DNA of 64,000 bases, from assembly GCF_000373105.1 (NCBI RefSeq), contig NZ_KB890426.1:1-64000 (forward strand), in the 5' to 3' direction. Both the position numbers and the translations under genes were made by a program. The notes beneath the pieces were generated by a model that saw only the letters and a list, made by a program, of their open reading frames with translations, did not search any database and was not told the origin of the DNA. Of this stretch, positions 1-9,380 are shown in pieces (the first letter of the stretch is position 1; the number at the start of each line of letters is the position of its first letter). Origin of the DNA: Neolewinella persica DSM 23188 (GTDB taxonomy: Bacteria; Bacteroidota; Bacteroidia; Chitinophagales; Saprospiraceae).

Positions 1-177
1 AAACATAAGAATGATGACGAATAGGTTGAAAAAAGTCCCCACCAGTCGCTTATCAATAGCAGCATCCAAATCTACCCTTATCTGACGGGTGTAACGATCT
101 ACTTGACGAAGGAGAAATGGACCTGCTTTTCGCTTTATTGGAGTAGTTGCTTTATCTTGCAGTAACTTTAAAAACAT
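1..177 (-). CDS. Partial ORF, possible N-terminus of an IS4-like transposase
   Basis: An open frame runs from an ATG at 177 off the left edge of the window (59 codons seen). It starts MFLKLLQDKATTPIKRKAG, followed by FLLRQVDRYTRQIRVDLDAA and IDKRLVGTFFNLFVIIL. From memory, a basic N-terminus followed by 'RQVDRxTRxxRVDLD...RLVGTFF' resembles a group of Bacteroidota/Cyanobacteria DDE transposases of IS4 type, but the catalytic part lies outside the window. A short inverted repeat lies just upstream (178-234), which would fit an element end. The identification is tentative. It could equally be an unrelated small membrane protein, because the last visible residues are hydrophobic. Confidence 0.4.
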   Translation of the reverse strand, partial: MFLKLLQDKATTPIKRKAGPFLLRQVDRYTRQIRVDLDAAIDKRLVGTFFNLFVIILMF

Positions 178-234
178 AGGCCTTTTGAGTTTTTCTTGAA
201 GTGTGAGAACTCCTCGAAAATACACAAAAGGCCT
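178..234. repeat. 10-bp inverted repeat next to the partial ORF
   Basis: The arms AGGCCTTTTG (178-187) and CAAAAGGCCT (225-234) are perfect complements separated by 37 bases, and a T-rich run follows on the right. It could be the end of an insertion element, a leader hairpin of the leftward ORF that starts at 177, or a weak rightward terminator. The rest of the 178-320 gap shows nothing. Confidence 0.5.
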
Positions 235-320
235 AATTTTTTGTCATCGCCAAAATTCGGGATGACTCATGTTTGTGAAAACGGTTGGATAGCTCCCTGG
301 CGGGCTGTTATTACACTATA

Positions 321-3011
321 CTAGCGAACCACAAAACGCTGAGAATCCAGTGCCTTGCCAACCTCGTCGCGTAGCACGACGATCATAACGCCGGTAGGTA
401 GGGAGGTGGGGGAGAGGCGATACTCCCTTGCGCCTTTCGGAAGCTGGGTTTGGAAGACTATACGACCGCTGAGGTCCATGATACCGAGGCTGGCGGGGAC
501 GTGCTCCCCGAAGTGAACGGTGACGGGCTCGTTGTGATCAGCGGGGTTGGGGTACACGCTGGTGGTTAGCGGCGAGGTGGTGTACCCGGAGTGGTCTTGT
601 GGGGCGGCGCGCTTACTAATGTCATCACCTTTGAAGCAGTTGGGCTCGAATTCCATTTCCACTTCGCAGCGGTAAGGGGAATAGAAGCTGACGGTAACGG
701 GTACGACCTCGCCCGGTTCACTAAAGAGCAGGTAGGGGTTGTCATCGTAGGAACCACCATCCGAGTACCAGTCAAATCCGGCGAATACAACGGGGTTGCC
801 GGCCTGGTCCACGATGGTGACCTCGCCGTAGAAATAGTCTTCTTCGCAGGACTTGTCGTCGTATTCGAAGGAGAGAATCGGGCAATCTCCGGCACAGTTC
901 ACGGCAATGGTTCGTTCCAGGGTACACTTCTCGCCGTTGGCCAGCTCAGTGGTGGCGATGACGGTTACGGTAGTCGGTCCTTCGTAGTGGCGGGAAATGT
1001 AGCTGCGTTGCACACCGGTGATGGCGGGCTCGCCGCCAATGAACCATTCAATTTCCCAAACGTCGACGTCCAGCCGGTCACCATTGCTGTCGTATGCAGT
1101 GGCGACAAATACGTCCTCGCCACAGCCACATATGGTACAGCGACTCCTTAGCGTGAGGTCGCAGGTAAGGTCGGGCGTTTCGTCGCATTTTTCGTTTACC
1201 GTGATGGTGACGAGGTCTTCTTTTTCGCAGTTCGGGTCGCCGGGGAAGGCGTAGCGGAAGGTGTACGACTGGCCGGCTATCAGGCCGGTGACTACGGGAT
1301 TACGGATGGTAGCGTCGGAAATCGTGACACCGGGGTACTCCTCGACGGGCTCCCAGAGGATGTTGATGTCGACGGGAAAACCGGCGGCATTGCGGGGCGT
1401 GGAGCCATTCAGCTGGATGTTGTCGTCGCAGATGATGGCGTCGGAGCCGGCGTCGATGTTGGGGATGTCGTCTACTACTATGGTGAAGGTGTCTGAGGGG
1501 TTGCAGGTAACAAACTCATTAATTACGTCATCAAAACCTCTGGTTCGATACTCAAATACTATCTCATAAGTTCCAATCTGGCTTAGCTGCAAAATTCCCT
1601 CCTGATCGCCAGTATCTCCGATTGTAACTCCAGTGTATCCTACAGGGTGACTTAAAATTTGAAACCCTCTTTGTCTATTTGGCGGTAAGTTCCTTGAAAG
1701 GGGATAAACACTGCCCACTCCACAGTTAATATTCACCCTGTCGTCAATTGTTCCAATAGGGAAGGGAACTCGTATTCCTACAAACTGCACGGCGGGCGGA
1801 CAATCAGGCCTAAGTTCATCGTAGATCAGTACTCTGTAGGTAATGCCTGTGTTTTCAGGGTCCGGAGTACCAATAGTTGTTAGGTTTACCGTGGCCTGAG
1901 CGCCGTCAAAAGTTAATTCCTGATGCAGCCACTCGGGTACCCTAAAAATGCTCCATTCATATCTTGCATCCGTGTATTCCCTTGCTGTTAACTGCACGGT
2001 GGACAGATCGGTAAGGCTACCACAAAATCTCCGCACAATTGTTTGACTACTGGAAGGTATTCTTGAGCAAGAATCTATATCCGGGCAAGTGACATCAATT
2101 GAGGACGAAACGGTGCCACAAATATTTGTAAAAGAAAGCTCAAACGTATAGTCTCCGGCAGGGGCGGAAAAATTATAAACAAACTGATCTAGATTTATCT
2201 GAGAATAAACTACATCACCAGCAGTGACACCTACCGGAGTTGAAGTCGCGGTGATAGAATATTCAGAGCATCCCGTATTAGCGTCAAGCAACCAAAGTCT
2301 TCCGGATATCGTATTCGTTTCACAACTAACATTTAGCGCTCGTGCGTTAGGAGGGCTGACGGGGCCAACTACTTCAAGCCTTCCCGATTGAAAAGCCCGA
2401 CAAGAACTTCCTCCGAAAATTGTATATTCAAAGTTTAGTGCGCACCCTGAACCAGGGTTTCGGGTAATTAAAAAACCGCCAGGTACCTCCTCTATAGAAG
2501 AAACACTAGATGGGGGAGAAAATACCAGTAGGTCCGTCACCCCCTCCGGCAACTCCCCACTCCGCGCTAAAAACACGGTGTTGCTGCATTCCGGCGTTTC
2601 CGGTATGATCAGTTTGATGTCAGGTAGTTCGACGACAGTGACGGAGGTTTCGCTGCAGGAAGTCGACCCATCAGTACAGGAAACGGTGAGGGAGAAAGTG
2701 TACGTGCCGGGTGGGTAGGTGCCATTGGCGGCGGAGACGGCGGTGACCAGGGAGTTTGGGTCGTTGATGGTGAGGCCAACGGGATTACCGGGTGCGGCTT
2801 CCCAAACGGCGTTGAGGGATTGGGCGAAATCTTCGCTGTTTTCGCCGCGCAGCACCAGTGCGCCATCGGAGCAGATGACCTGGTCCTGGCCAGCGTTGAC
2901 GATGCAACCGCCTTCGGTGCAGTTCGCACGCGTCGGGAGGTCTCTAGTGCCGTCCCTTTGGGCGGTGAGGGAGATCGAAAAAAGAAAAAATAGTAGGGTA
3001 AATAAGCGCAT
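321..3011 (-). CDS. Secreted adhesin-like protein with T9SS C-terminal sorting domain
   Basis: An exported protein of about 896 residues. I prefer the ATG at 3011 because it starts directly with a signal peptide (MRLFTLLFFLFSISLTAQ); an upstream ATG at 3035 would add eight residues. The body is a series of cysteine-containing beta-sandwich, PKD/SprB-like segments with recurring phrases such as 'VNAGQDQVICSDGALVL' and 'IDAGSDAIICDDNIQLNG', typical of Bacteroidota surface adhesins. The end carries a type A T9SS sorting domain: SVYPNPADHNEPV, then GIMDLSGRIVF, ending in RFVVR. It is therefore probably exported by the type IX system and anchored or released at the surface. The ligand cannot be told from sequence. 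The gene stands alone, with a weak partial gene on one side and the BNR gene upstream. Confidence 0.85.
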   Translation of the reverse strand: MRLFTLLFFLFSISLTAQRDGTRDLPTRANCTEGGCIVNAGQDQVICSDGALVLRGENSEDFAQSLNAVWEAAPGNPVGLTINDPNSLVTAVSAANGTYPPGTYTFSLTVSCTDGSTSCSETSVTVVELPDIKLIIPETPECSNTVFLARSGELPEGVTDLLVFSPPSSVSSIEEVPGGFLITRNPGSGCALNFEYTIFGGSSCRAFQSGRLEVVGPVSPPNARALNVSCETNTISGRLWLLDANTGCSEYSITATSTPVGVTAGDVVYSQINLDQFVYNFSAPAGDYTFELSFTNICGTVSSSIDVTCPDIDSCSRIPSSSQTIVRRFCGSLTDLSTVQLTAREYTDARYEWSIFRVPEWLHQELTFDGAQATVNLTTIGTPDPENTGITYRVLIYDELRPDCPPAVQFVGIRVPFPIGTIDDRVNINCGVGSVYPLSRNLPPNRQRGFQILSHPVGYTGVTIGDTGDQEGILQLSQIGTYEIVFEYRTRGFDDVINEFVTCNPSDTFTIVVDDIPNIDAGSDAIICDDNIQLNGSTPRNAAGFPVDINILWEPVEEYPGVTISDATIRNPVVTGLIAGQSYTFRYAFPGDPNCEKEDLVTITVNEKCDETPDLTCDLTLRSRCTICGCGEDVFVATAYDSNGDRLDVDVWEIEWFIGGEPAITGVQRSYISRHYEGPTTVTVIATTELANGEKCTLERTIAVNCAGDCPILSFEYDDKSCEEDYFYGEVTIVDQAGNPVVFAGFDWYSDGGSYDDNPYLLFSEPGEVVPVTVSFYSPYRCEVEMEFEPNCFKGDDISKRAAPQDHSGYTTSPLTTSVYPNPADHNEPVTVHFGEHVPASLGIMDLSGRIVFQTQLPKGAREYRLSPTSLPTGVMIVVLRDEVGKALDSQRFVVR

Positions 3012-3336
3012 ATCAATAGGGTTTGTCACCGTCATTCATTTAACGGGTTCTAATGATATAAGTAACGGGATGCGCAAGCGTGACCAGGGCAGGATGACTT
3101 TCTTCGCGTGGGTATAGGACGCTTTGACGCGTCAGGCTTCCGGCGCGTCCAACGCTCCTGAGTCGTTAAGCTATGGCACATTGACACGTTGGCTGCCGAT
3201 TAACCCCTAATTGGCAAGAAGCCATCCTGCTGGGCAAAGCGTAGCGGATGCATCCCCGATCTGTAGGGGACAAATACGGATGCACGTCCGTCAGGAACCC
3301 AAAATTGCTGGCCCATACTTTGCCCCAAAAACTTCC

Positions 3337-3387
3337 TTTGCACCTGCGGCCGCGCCCAAAACATTAGGGCGCGGCCGCAGGTGCAAA
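3337..3387. terminator. Perfect inverted pair of the 21-bp dispersed motif, hairpin after a stop codon
   Basis: Copy one (3337-3357, core GCACCTGCGGCCGCGCC) and its exact reverse complement (3367-3387) are separated by nine bases, so transcripts from either strand can form a 21-bp stem. The structure begins 25 bases beyond the stop of the leftward gene ending at 3412, a position expected of a terminator or 3'-end stabiliser. It has flanking A/T runs (an A run at 3385-3390) but no long U tract on the leftward transcript. The remainder of the 3012-3411 gap shows no further gene. Confidence 0.7.
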
Positions 3388-3411
3388 AAATCGGAAATGA
3401 GAGAAGGAACC

Positions 3412-6400
3412 CTACTCCCCGGTCCCAATCCCCCGACCAGGCGTCCAGGGCGCCCGAGCCCCATCCAATACCTTATCAATGGCCGGAATATCCTCCGAAA
3501 TGATCCCCCGCAGGGCAGCCATCACCGGACCAAGCTCCTCCTCCGCAACAGCCTTAACCATGACCGAAGTTTTCGTCGGGTCAGAGAGGGAAGACATGCC
3601 CGTATAAATGGCCGTGTTGATGCGGTTGGAGAGGGAAGGCGCCTGGTCCATCTCCAGTTGGCGCTTGATGGGGTCACCGTAGAGTTGGATCCGGATGGCC
3701 TTGAGCTTATCCTCCAGCGCATCGACTTGTTTGTTTAGGGTGGGGCGATCTACCAAACGCAGGGCGGCGCGGTAGTAGGTTAGTCGCTCGTCCAGTTCGT
3801 TGTAGGTGCTGCGTATGGCATTGGACTTTTTGGACAGGTCGGTCAGCTCGCGGTGGTAGGCCAGCATGGCAGCCGGGTCGGTAGCCGGCAGGGTCCGTCG
3901 CTTCAGGTCTTTGACTTTAAAGGAGACGGGGCCAGCTAATTTGGTGATCGCGCCATCAATGCTTTTAGCCAGTTCCACGGTGTAGTCGCCGGGGAGGACC
4001 ATGATGCCGGAAGAGAGGTTACTCGTCGGATCGTCTTTGCCTTTATTGACGTTGTCGATGTCCGGGTACTTCAGGTCCCAGTTAACGCGGTTGATGCCTT
4101 TTTTAGGACTGGACCGGACTTCATCAACGATCTCCCCGTTCGCATCTCGAACGGTGAAAACCATGAAGGCGGCCGCCTGCTCCGCTTCGGCAGACAGCTG
4201 ATCATAAGTGGGATAAAAAACGTCTTCGCCCTCTTTACGCCGCTCTTTTTCGGCTTCTTCCCGGGTTTCCTCCTGAGATTTGTAGCCCTCCTTAAGGAAA
4301 TAGGTGAAGGCCGCGCCGAACTCGGGGTTGTCCCCCAGATAGTAGGTTTCCCCCTGGAAGCCCTTGGGCCCAAGCCAGGAGATCGTATTACTCGCCGCAA
4401 TCGGGCTGTAGGGCAGGTACTGGAAAGCATCCCGGACGCTGAACAGGTGCGCTTCTTCTTCAAGTACTTCCGGCGTCAGCTCGCGCAGGGCGGAATAATC
4501 GTCCATGATGTAAAACCCACGGCCAAAGGTGGCCAGCACCAGGTCGTTCTCCCTTTCCTGGATGTTGATGTCCCGAACCGCTACGGTTGGTAATCCACTA
4601 CTGAGTTTACGCCAGTATTTGCCGCCATCGACGGTGGCGAAGCAGCTGAATTCTGTGCCCACGAACAGCAGATCGGCCACTTTCGGGTCCTCGGCAATGG
4701 CGTAGACGGAGCCAAGCTCGGGTAAGTTAGCGGCAATAGACTTCCACTTGTTACCCTGGTTCGTACTCTTGAGCAGATAGGGTTTAAAATCGCCGTTTTT
4801 ATGGTTGTTAAAGGCGACGTAAACGACGTCCTCGTCGTGGGCGGAAGCGATAATTTCGTTCACGTAGGTCGTATCCGGCACACCCGGAAACTTGTCGTAC
4901 CGGGTCCAGTTCTGGCCACCGTCGGTGGAGACGTGGACGAGCCCGTCGTCCGTGCCGGCATACAGGAGGTTTTCGTTGAGCGGAGATTCTGCCAGGGCCA
5001 CGATGTTGCCATAGGGTGTGGTTGACGCGTTCTTGGCTACCGCATCCATCGGCCAGACCTTACCCATTACCTTGAGTTTATTGCGGTCAATGCCACGGGT
5101 CAGGTCACCACTGGCCTCGCGCCAGCTTTGGCCACGATCGTCCGAGCGGTGCACGCGGTCAGAGGCGTAGTAGACGCGCTTGGGGTCGTGTTGACTCACC
5201 AGTAGGGGAGAGTCCCAGTTCCAGTTGTAGGAGTAGTCTCCCTTGGGGGGCTGGGGGACAATGTTGGTCGTTTCCCCCGTAGCACGGTCGAATCGGCTCA
5301 GGTTACCGTACTGCGATTGGCTGTAGACGATGTTCGGATTAGTAGGGTCTACGTGCGGCTCAAACCCATCGCCCAGGGTCGTAACGAACCAATTGCGGTT
5401 GGTGATGCCAGTCGGCTCGGTGGTTCTGCTCGGACCGCCGAAGCTGAAGTTGTCTTGGGTGCCACCGTAGACGTTGTAGAATGGGTAGTCGTTATCGACG
5501 GCTACCTTATAGAACTGTGCCACCGGCAGGTTCGGGAAGAAGCGCCAGGTTTGACCCCGGTCCCAGGACTCGTAAACGCCACCATCGTTACCATTCAGTA
5601 AGTAATCAGGGTTCTTTGGGTTGATCCACAGCGCGTGGTTATCGATGTGCTTATTTTTCTCACCAACGTTATCGAAGTTCTTTCCGCCGTCGGAACTGAC
5701 GGCCGCGAAGGTGTTCATGATGTAAACGCGATCTACTTCCACCGGATCAGCGATCACCTCCTGGTAGTAGTTTCCGCTGGAGCTGTATTTGCTCCTTTTC
5801 TCCCAGCTTTCACCCCGGTCAGTAGAACGGTAAAATCCCCCCTTATCCTCCTGGGCTTCGACGACGGCGTACACTACGTCCGGGTTGACCGGCGAAACGT
5901 CCAGACCAATCCGCCCAATGTCGCCCCCGGGCATGCCCTTCATGACCTTGCGGAAGTTTTCTCCTCCGTCGGTAGATTTATAGACGGCCGATTCCGGACC
6001 GCCGCTGATGTAGGTAAATACGTGCCGACGGCGTTGGTGGGCCACGGCGTAGACCAAGTCCGGATCACGCGGGTCAAGATGTACCTCGTGGATGCCGGTA
6101 TGGATGCTGATGTCCAGGATCTTCTCCCAGTTTTCACCGCCATCGGTAGTTTTATAGAGGCCACGATCTCCGCCGGCACTCCACAGGGGACCGGTGGCGG
6201 CAACATACACCACATCGCTGTTGCGGGGGTCCACGGCGATCATCCCGATGTGTTCGGAATTTTTCAGGCCCATGTGCTTCCAGCTTTTACCGCCGTCGAC
6301 ACTTTTGTAGACGCCGTCGCCATAAGCCACGCTGCGCTGATTGTTGTTCTCTCCCGTACCCACCCAAACGACGTTGTGGTTATTCGGGTCCATCTCCACC

Positions 6401-6756
6401 ACACCGATGGAGTAAGATCCCTGGCTGTCGAAAACGGGCTTGAATTCGAGCCCCTTATTCGTGGTTTTCCAGACACCGCCGGCTGCCGTGGCGACGTAGA
6501 ATTCGCTCGGGTTATCCGGGTTAACGGCAAAGTCGGCAATCCTCCCCGACGTAAAGGCCGGGCCGATGGACCGGAAGGAAAGGCTGTTCCAGGACGCTTC
6601 GTAGCGGGCATCCTTGTCTTCGTCCTTTTTGTCCTCCTGGGCCGACAGGCTAACGGAGAGTATGAGTAGCAGAAAAATGGTGGTGGTACGTAGCACTTGA
6701 GTGGTTTTTTGGTTTGGATCGAAATATACAGGGAAATAGGCAAACCTCACCTCCAT
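3412..6756 (-). CDS. BNR/sortilin-like beta-propeller protein (VPS10-type exported hydrolase family)
   Basis: A large exported protein of 1114 residues. Asp-box/BNR units (S-x-DGG-x-xW) recur, for example 'KSVDGGKSWKHMG', 'KTTDGGENWEKIL', 'RSTDRGESWEKRS' and 'VSTDGGQNWTRYD', which build a ten-bladed sortilin-type or exo-glucanase-like propeller over about residues 50-720. The C-terminal third contains beta-sandwich sequence ('MVLPGDYTVELAKSIDGAIT') and a helical tail. Related proteins in Bacteroidota are annotated as glycosyl hydrolase or VPS10-domain protein, usually without tested activity. The ATG at 6756 gives a 20-residue extension before the hydrophobic signal (TTTIFLLLILSVSLSAQ). A GTG at 6696 immediately before the signal peptide is an attractive alternative start. 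No T9SS sorting domain is seen. Confidence 0.85.
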   Translation of the reverse strand: MEVRFAYFPVYFDPNQKTTQVLRTTTIFLLLILSVSLSAQEDKKDEDKDARYEASWNSLSFRSIGPAFTSGRIADFAVNPDNPSEFYVATAAGGVWKTTNKGLEFKPVFDSQGSYSIGVVEMDPNNHNVVWVGTGENNNQRSVAYGDGVYKSVDGGKSWKHMGLKNSEHIGMIAVDPRNSDVVYVAATGPLWSAGGDRGLYKTTDGGENWEKILDISIHTGIHEVHLDPRDPDLVYAVAHQRRRHVFTYISGGPESAVYKSTDGGENFRKVMKGMPGGDIGRIGLDVSPVNPDVVYAVVEAQEDKGGFYRSTDRGESWEKRSKYSSSGNYYQEVIADPVEVDRVYIMNTFAAVSSDGGKNFDNVGEKNKHIDNHALWINPKNPDYLLNGNDGGVYESWDRGQTWRFFPNLPVAQFYKVAVDNDYPFYNVYGGTQDNFSFGGPSRTTEPTGITNRNWFVTTLGDGFEPHVDPTNPNIVYSQSQYGNLSRFDRATGETTNIVPQPPKGDYSYNWNWDSPLLVSQHDPKRVYYASDRVHRSDDRGQSWREASGDLTRGIDRNKLKVMGKVWPMDAVAKNASTTPYGNIVALAESPLNENLLYAGTDDGLVHVSTDGGQNWTRYDKFPGVPDTTYVNEIIASAHDEDVVYVAFNNHKNGDFKPYLLKSTNQGNKWKSIAANLPELGSVYAIAEDPKVADLLFVGTEFSCFATVDGGKYWRKLSSGLPTVAVRDINIQERENDLVLATFGRGFYIMDDYSALRELTPEVLEEEAHLFSVRDAFQYLPYSPIAASNTISWLGPKGFQGETYYLGDNPEFGAAFTYFLKEGYKSQEETREEAEKERRKEGEDVFYPTYDQLSAEAEQAAAFMVFTVRDANGEIVDEVRSSPKKGINRVNWDLKYPDIDNVNKGKDDPTSNLSSGIMVLPGDYTVELAKSIDGAITKLAGPVSFKVKDLKRRTLPATDPAAMLAYHRELTDLSKKSNAIRSTYNELDERLTYYRAALRLVDRPTLNKQVDALEDKLKAIRIQLYGDPIKRQLEMDQAPSLSNRINTAIYTGMSSLSDPTKTSVMVKAVAEEELGPVMAALRGIISEDIPAIDKVLDGARAPWTPGRGIGTGE

Positions 6757-6885
6757 TGCTCCTCATCGTTTGGATAACAAATTGCAGGATTTGAACCATT
6801 TCCACCCGGACGCCCGCGGGACCCTTAGCCCTTTTAACTGCTGCGCAGTTTCCGGACTGAGGACGCCATGGGGGGCACGACTCGC

Positions 6886-7043
6886 CTAGTGTTGCGTCAA
6901 GTTTGATTTTGTGCACAAGGTGCTGGTAGATTTTTTCAGTTGGTAAGGCGCTCAAACCGGAGCTAAGTGAGGATTTGAGCAACGCAGCCAGTTGGGAGAA
7001 GATGCCGCAGATTGTGCCAATTTTAAACTTGACGCAGCACTAG
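6886..7043. repeat. 158-bp element bounded by 19-bp inverted repeats (MITE-like)
   Basis: CTAGTGTTGCGTCAAGTTT at 6886-6904 and AAACTTGACGCAGCACTAG at 7025-7043 are inverted copies with one mismatch. The 120 bases between them carry no convincing gene, although an open frame runs leftward across the element. Terminal inverted repeats around a short non-coding core suggest a miniature, non-autonomous transposable element or an IS remnant. No transposase is present in the element. The rest of the 6757-7463 gap shows nothing I can assign. Confidence 0.5.
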
Positions 7044-7463
7044 GACCCCGTAGCGTCAGCCAAGCCCTTAAGCAAAGCGAAAGGGTTTGGTTGACCAGCG
7101 GGCATCCGTACGTATGAGGCAATAATGTGCGACTGTCGATGGACCACTTCTGCCTGAGCAGAAAGTACAGATGAAACTGAACTGCTGGTATTGGCGTAAG
7201 TCGATAATAGATTAGCCCGCAAGCGCAGCTGCACGCCGGAAACAGCTGGCTCTGCACCAGGTAGCTAAAGACCTGCCCTAACTACCCGTAAATCAAGGTA
7301 TTTAAGCCTTAAAGTGTGCCTGCATCAACTCTGATTAGCGAAAAGTGATTTTGAATTTTTCAAGGTTTTGGTAAAAACCTATCCTCCTTTGCTCTCCGGT
7401 TAAACTCTGGAGGAAAAATTGCCGTAACCTAAACTCAACGCTAGCCTTTTGAAACCCCCTCTC

Positions 7464-8897
7464 CTAAAACTTACTATCCACCGGTGGCGGCCCCGCCGGC
7501 ACCATTGGCTTATATTCATAGTCGCCAATGTCTTCCTTGAATTCAGCCTTGATGCTTTCCCGCAGCTTGGCGTCGGTAAACAAGTCGATCATCGTCATTG
7601 CCATTGCCTCGGCGCTGTAGCGCATGCCCTTGTGGCCGATGCTCATACCGCCGCAGGCGACGACAGCCCAGCTATGCCAGGGCGTACCGCTCGGAGCGGT
7701 GGTGGCGCGCAGGCGGATGACGGGCACGACGTAGCTCACGTCACCCACGTCCGTGGAACCACCGGCGGCGACGGAGAGGGTTTCCTCCAGCGGTTCAATC
7801 TTACTTTCAATACCGATCTCTGGCTTGTTGACCGCTGCTTGAATCTGGCGGGCGAAGGCCTGCTCTTCTTCCGTGTAGCTGATCGGGCCCATCGCTTCGA
7901 GGTTGCGTTGCAGTACCTCGGCACCGGTCCGGTTGACGAGCACTTCGTGTATACCGGAAATCAGCGTCAGTTCATAGTCCACATTGGCCATCATGGCCGC
8001 ACCCTCGGCAATGCGTTGAATTTGTTTATACACCACCTGCACGCCTTCGTTGTTGCCGTCGCGTACGCGGGTCCAGATGCGTGAGTAATCGGGTACAACG
8101 TTGACGACTTCACCGGCCTGCTGGATGTCGTAATGGATGCGGACGCTGGGCTTGACGTGCTCGCGGTAGTAGTTGATGCCAGCGGCGTAGAGCTCCAGCG
8201 CGTCGGAGGCATCGCGGCCGTTCCAGGGGTCGGAGGCGGCGTGGGCCGCCTGACCACGGAACTCGACAACAAAGTCGACCAGCGCGAGGCCCGTTTGTAC
8301 GCCCACTTTGGTTTGGGCGGAGGGGTGCCAGTCCATCACCACGTCTACGTCGTCGAAAGCGCCAGCACGGACCATCCATAGCTTCCCGAAGTACTTCTCT
8401 TCGGCGGGCGTGCCGTAGAAACGGATGGTACCTTTTAGTTTCCCCGCTTCGATCATCTCTTTAATTGCAGTGGCAGCTCCTAAACTAGCGGTGCCGAACA
8501 GGTTGTGGCCGCAGCCATGTCCGGCTCCGCCTTCGTTGCGCGGCTGCTTACGGGGAACGGTTTCCTGGCTAAGCCCGGGGAGCGCATCGAACTCCCCGAG
8601 GATGCCGATCACAGGTTTTCCGGAGCCGAATTCGGCGGTAAACGCCGTGGGGATCTCGCCGATGTTTTCCTCAATCCGGAAGCCGTTGGCGCGGGCATAA
8701 GCTTTTAGCGCCTCGGCAGATTGCGCCTCCTGAAAGGCGATTTCTTCGTAAGACCAGATGCGGTCGCTCAGGTCGGTCAACTGCTCGTACTGGGCGGCAA
8801 CGCCGGCGCGTACCTCAGCTTTGAGCTTGCTTTGGGCGCGCACGCAGGTGCAGAGAAAAGTTAATAGTAGCAGGGTAGGAAGGAGGCGGGTAATCAT
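7464..8897 (-). CDS. M20 family amidohydrolase (AbgB-like), exported
   Basis: A metallo-amidohydrolase/peptidase of 477 residues, starting with a signal peptide (MITRLLPTLLLLTFLCTCVRAQ), so it probably acts in the periplasm. Family signatures include 'GILGEFDALPGLSQ' and the metal-site region 'GHGCGHNLFGTASLGAA', followed by 'FYGTPAEEKYFGK' and 'DWHPSAQ'; the dimerisation domain lies in the middle of the protein. These features are typical of the group that includes p-aminobenzoyl-glutamate hydrolase subunit B and other N-acyl amino-acid hydrolases. The natural substrate is unknown. A paralogue of identical length (477 aa) is encoded at 25807-27240, with the same motif order. The gene stands alone. 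Confidence 0.9.
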   Translation of the reverse strand: MITRLLPTLLLLTFLCTCVRAQSKLKAEVRAGVAAQYEQLTDLSDRIWSYEEIAFQEAQSAEALKAYARANGFRIEENIGEIPTAFTAEFGSGKPVIGILGEFDALPGLSQETVPRKQPRNEGGAGHGCGHNLFGTASLGAATAIKEMIEAGKLKGTIRFYGTPAEEKYFGKLWMVRAGAFDDVDVVMDWHPSAQTKVGVQTGLALVDFVVEFRGQAAHAASDPWNGRDASDALELYAAGINYYREHVKPSVRIHYDIQQAGEVVNVVPDYSRIWTRVRDGNNEGVQVVYKQIQRIAEGAAMMANVDYELTLISGIHEVLVNRTGAEVLQRNLEAMGPISYTEEEQAFARQIQAAVNKPEIGIESKIEPLEETLSVAAGGSTDVGDVSYVVPVIRLRATTAPSGTPWHSWAVVACGGMSIGHKGMRYSAEAMAMTMIDLFTDAKLRESIKAEFKEDIGDYEYKPMVPAGPPPVDSKF

Positions 8898-9380
8898 GAA
8901 GCGTTGGTTTGGAGGGAGTAATTTAGGAATTTATCTTCGTAGCGCCAATGAGATTTTAGGGCAAAACGATAACCGGACGAGGCTTGTCGCCCTCAGGGAG
9001 TAGCGGTGGTTGCAGCCGCTGCCCGGGTCTTCAGCAGGCGGCAAAAGCTACCGCTACTGGTCCCCCTTCTTTGCTCCTGCGCCCGCGCCCAGGAAAGCTT
9101 CCCGGTGGATACTATTGACCCCATATTTCCGAAAGGATTGCGGGTGGACAGCGATAATGTTACCGTTCCGGTTTAGGTAGAGCGCATCTTATCAGGTGGA
9201 CGAAGGCACGCAGCCCGTAGCGGTTGGTAACGTAGCCCTTCCGCCTAAGCCACGAAGCAATCGGCTCCGCTTACCCACTGAATAAACCCCGTGCGTAATG
9301 GGAGCGTGGGCAATTACCCTGGCTTTCTGAAAACAAATCAGGCCCTGGCCCGTCTCGTTTTTACAACCATATAAAATAGT
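8898..9380. other. Intergenic region with one degenerate motif copy
   Basis: The gap separates two divergently transcribed genes and so should hold both promoters, but I cannot point to a convincing Bacteroidota promoter (TTTG / TAnnTTTG). The only recognisable sequence is a degenerate copy of the 21-bp dispersed motif at 9070-9090. Confidence 0.5.
9070..9090 (+). repeat. Dispersed 21-bp motif, degenerate copy
   Basis: The core reads GCTCCTGCGCCCGCGCC, differing from the consensus core at two positions. It is intergenic and the same variant occurs inside the kinase gene at 27706-27726. Confidence 0.6.

Noticed and set aside
6952-7257. Open frames in the 6.8-7.3 kb gap
   Set aside because: They overlap the inverted-repeat element and have no domain-like sequence.
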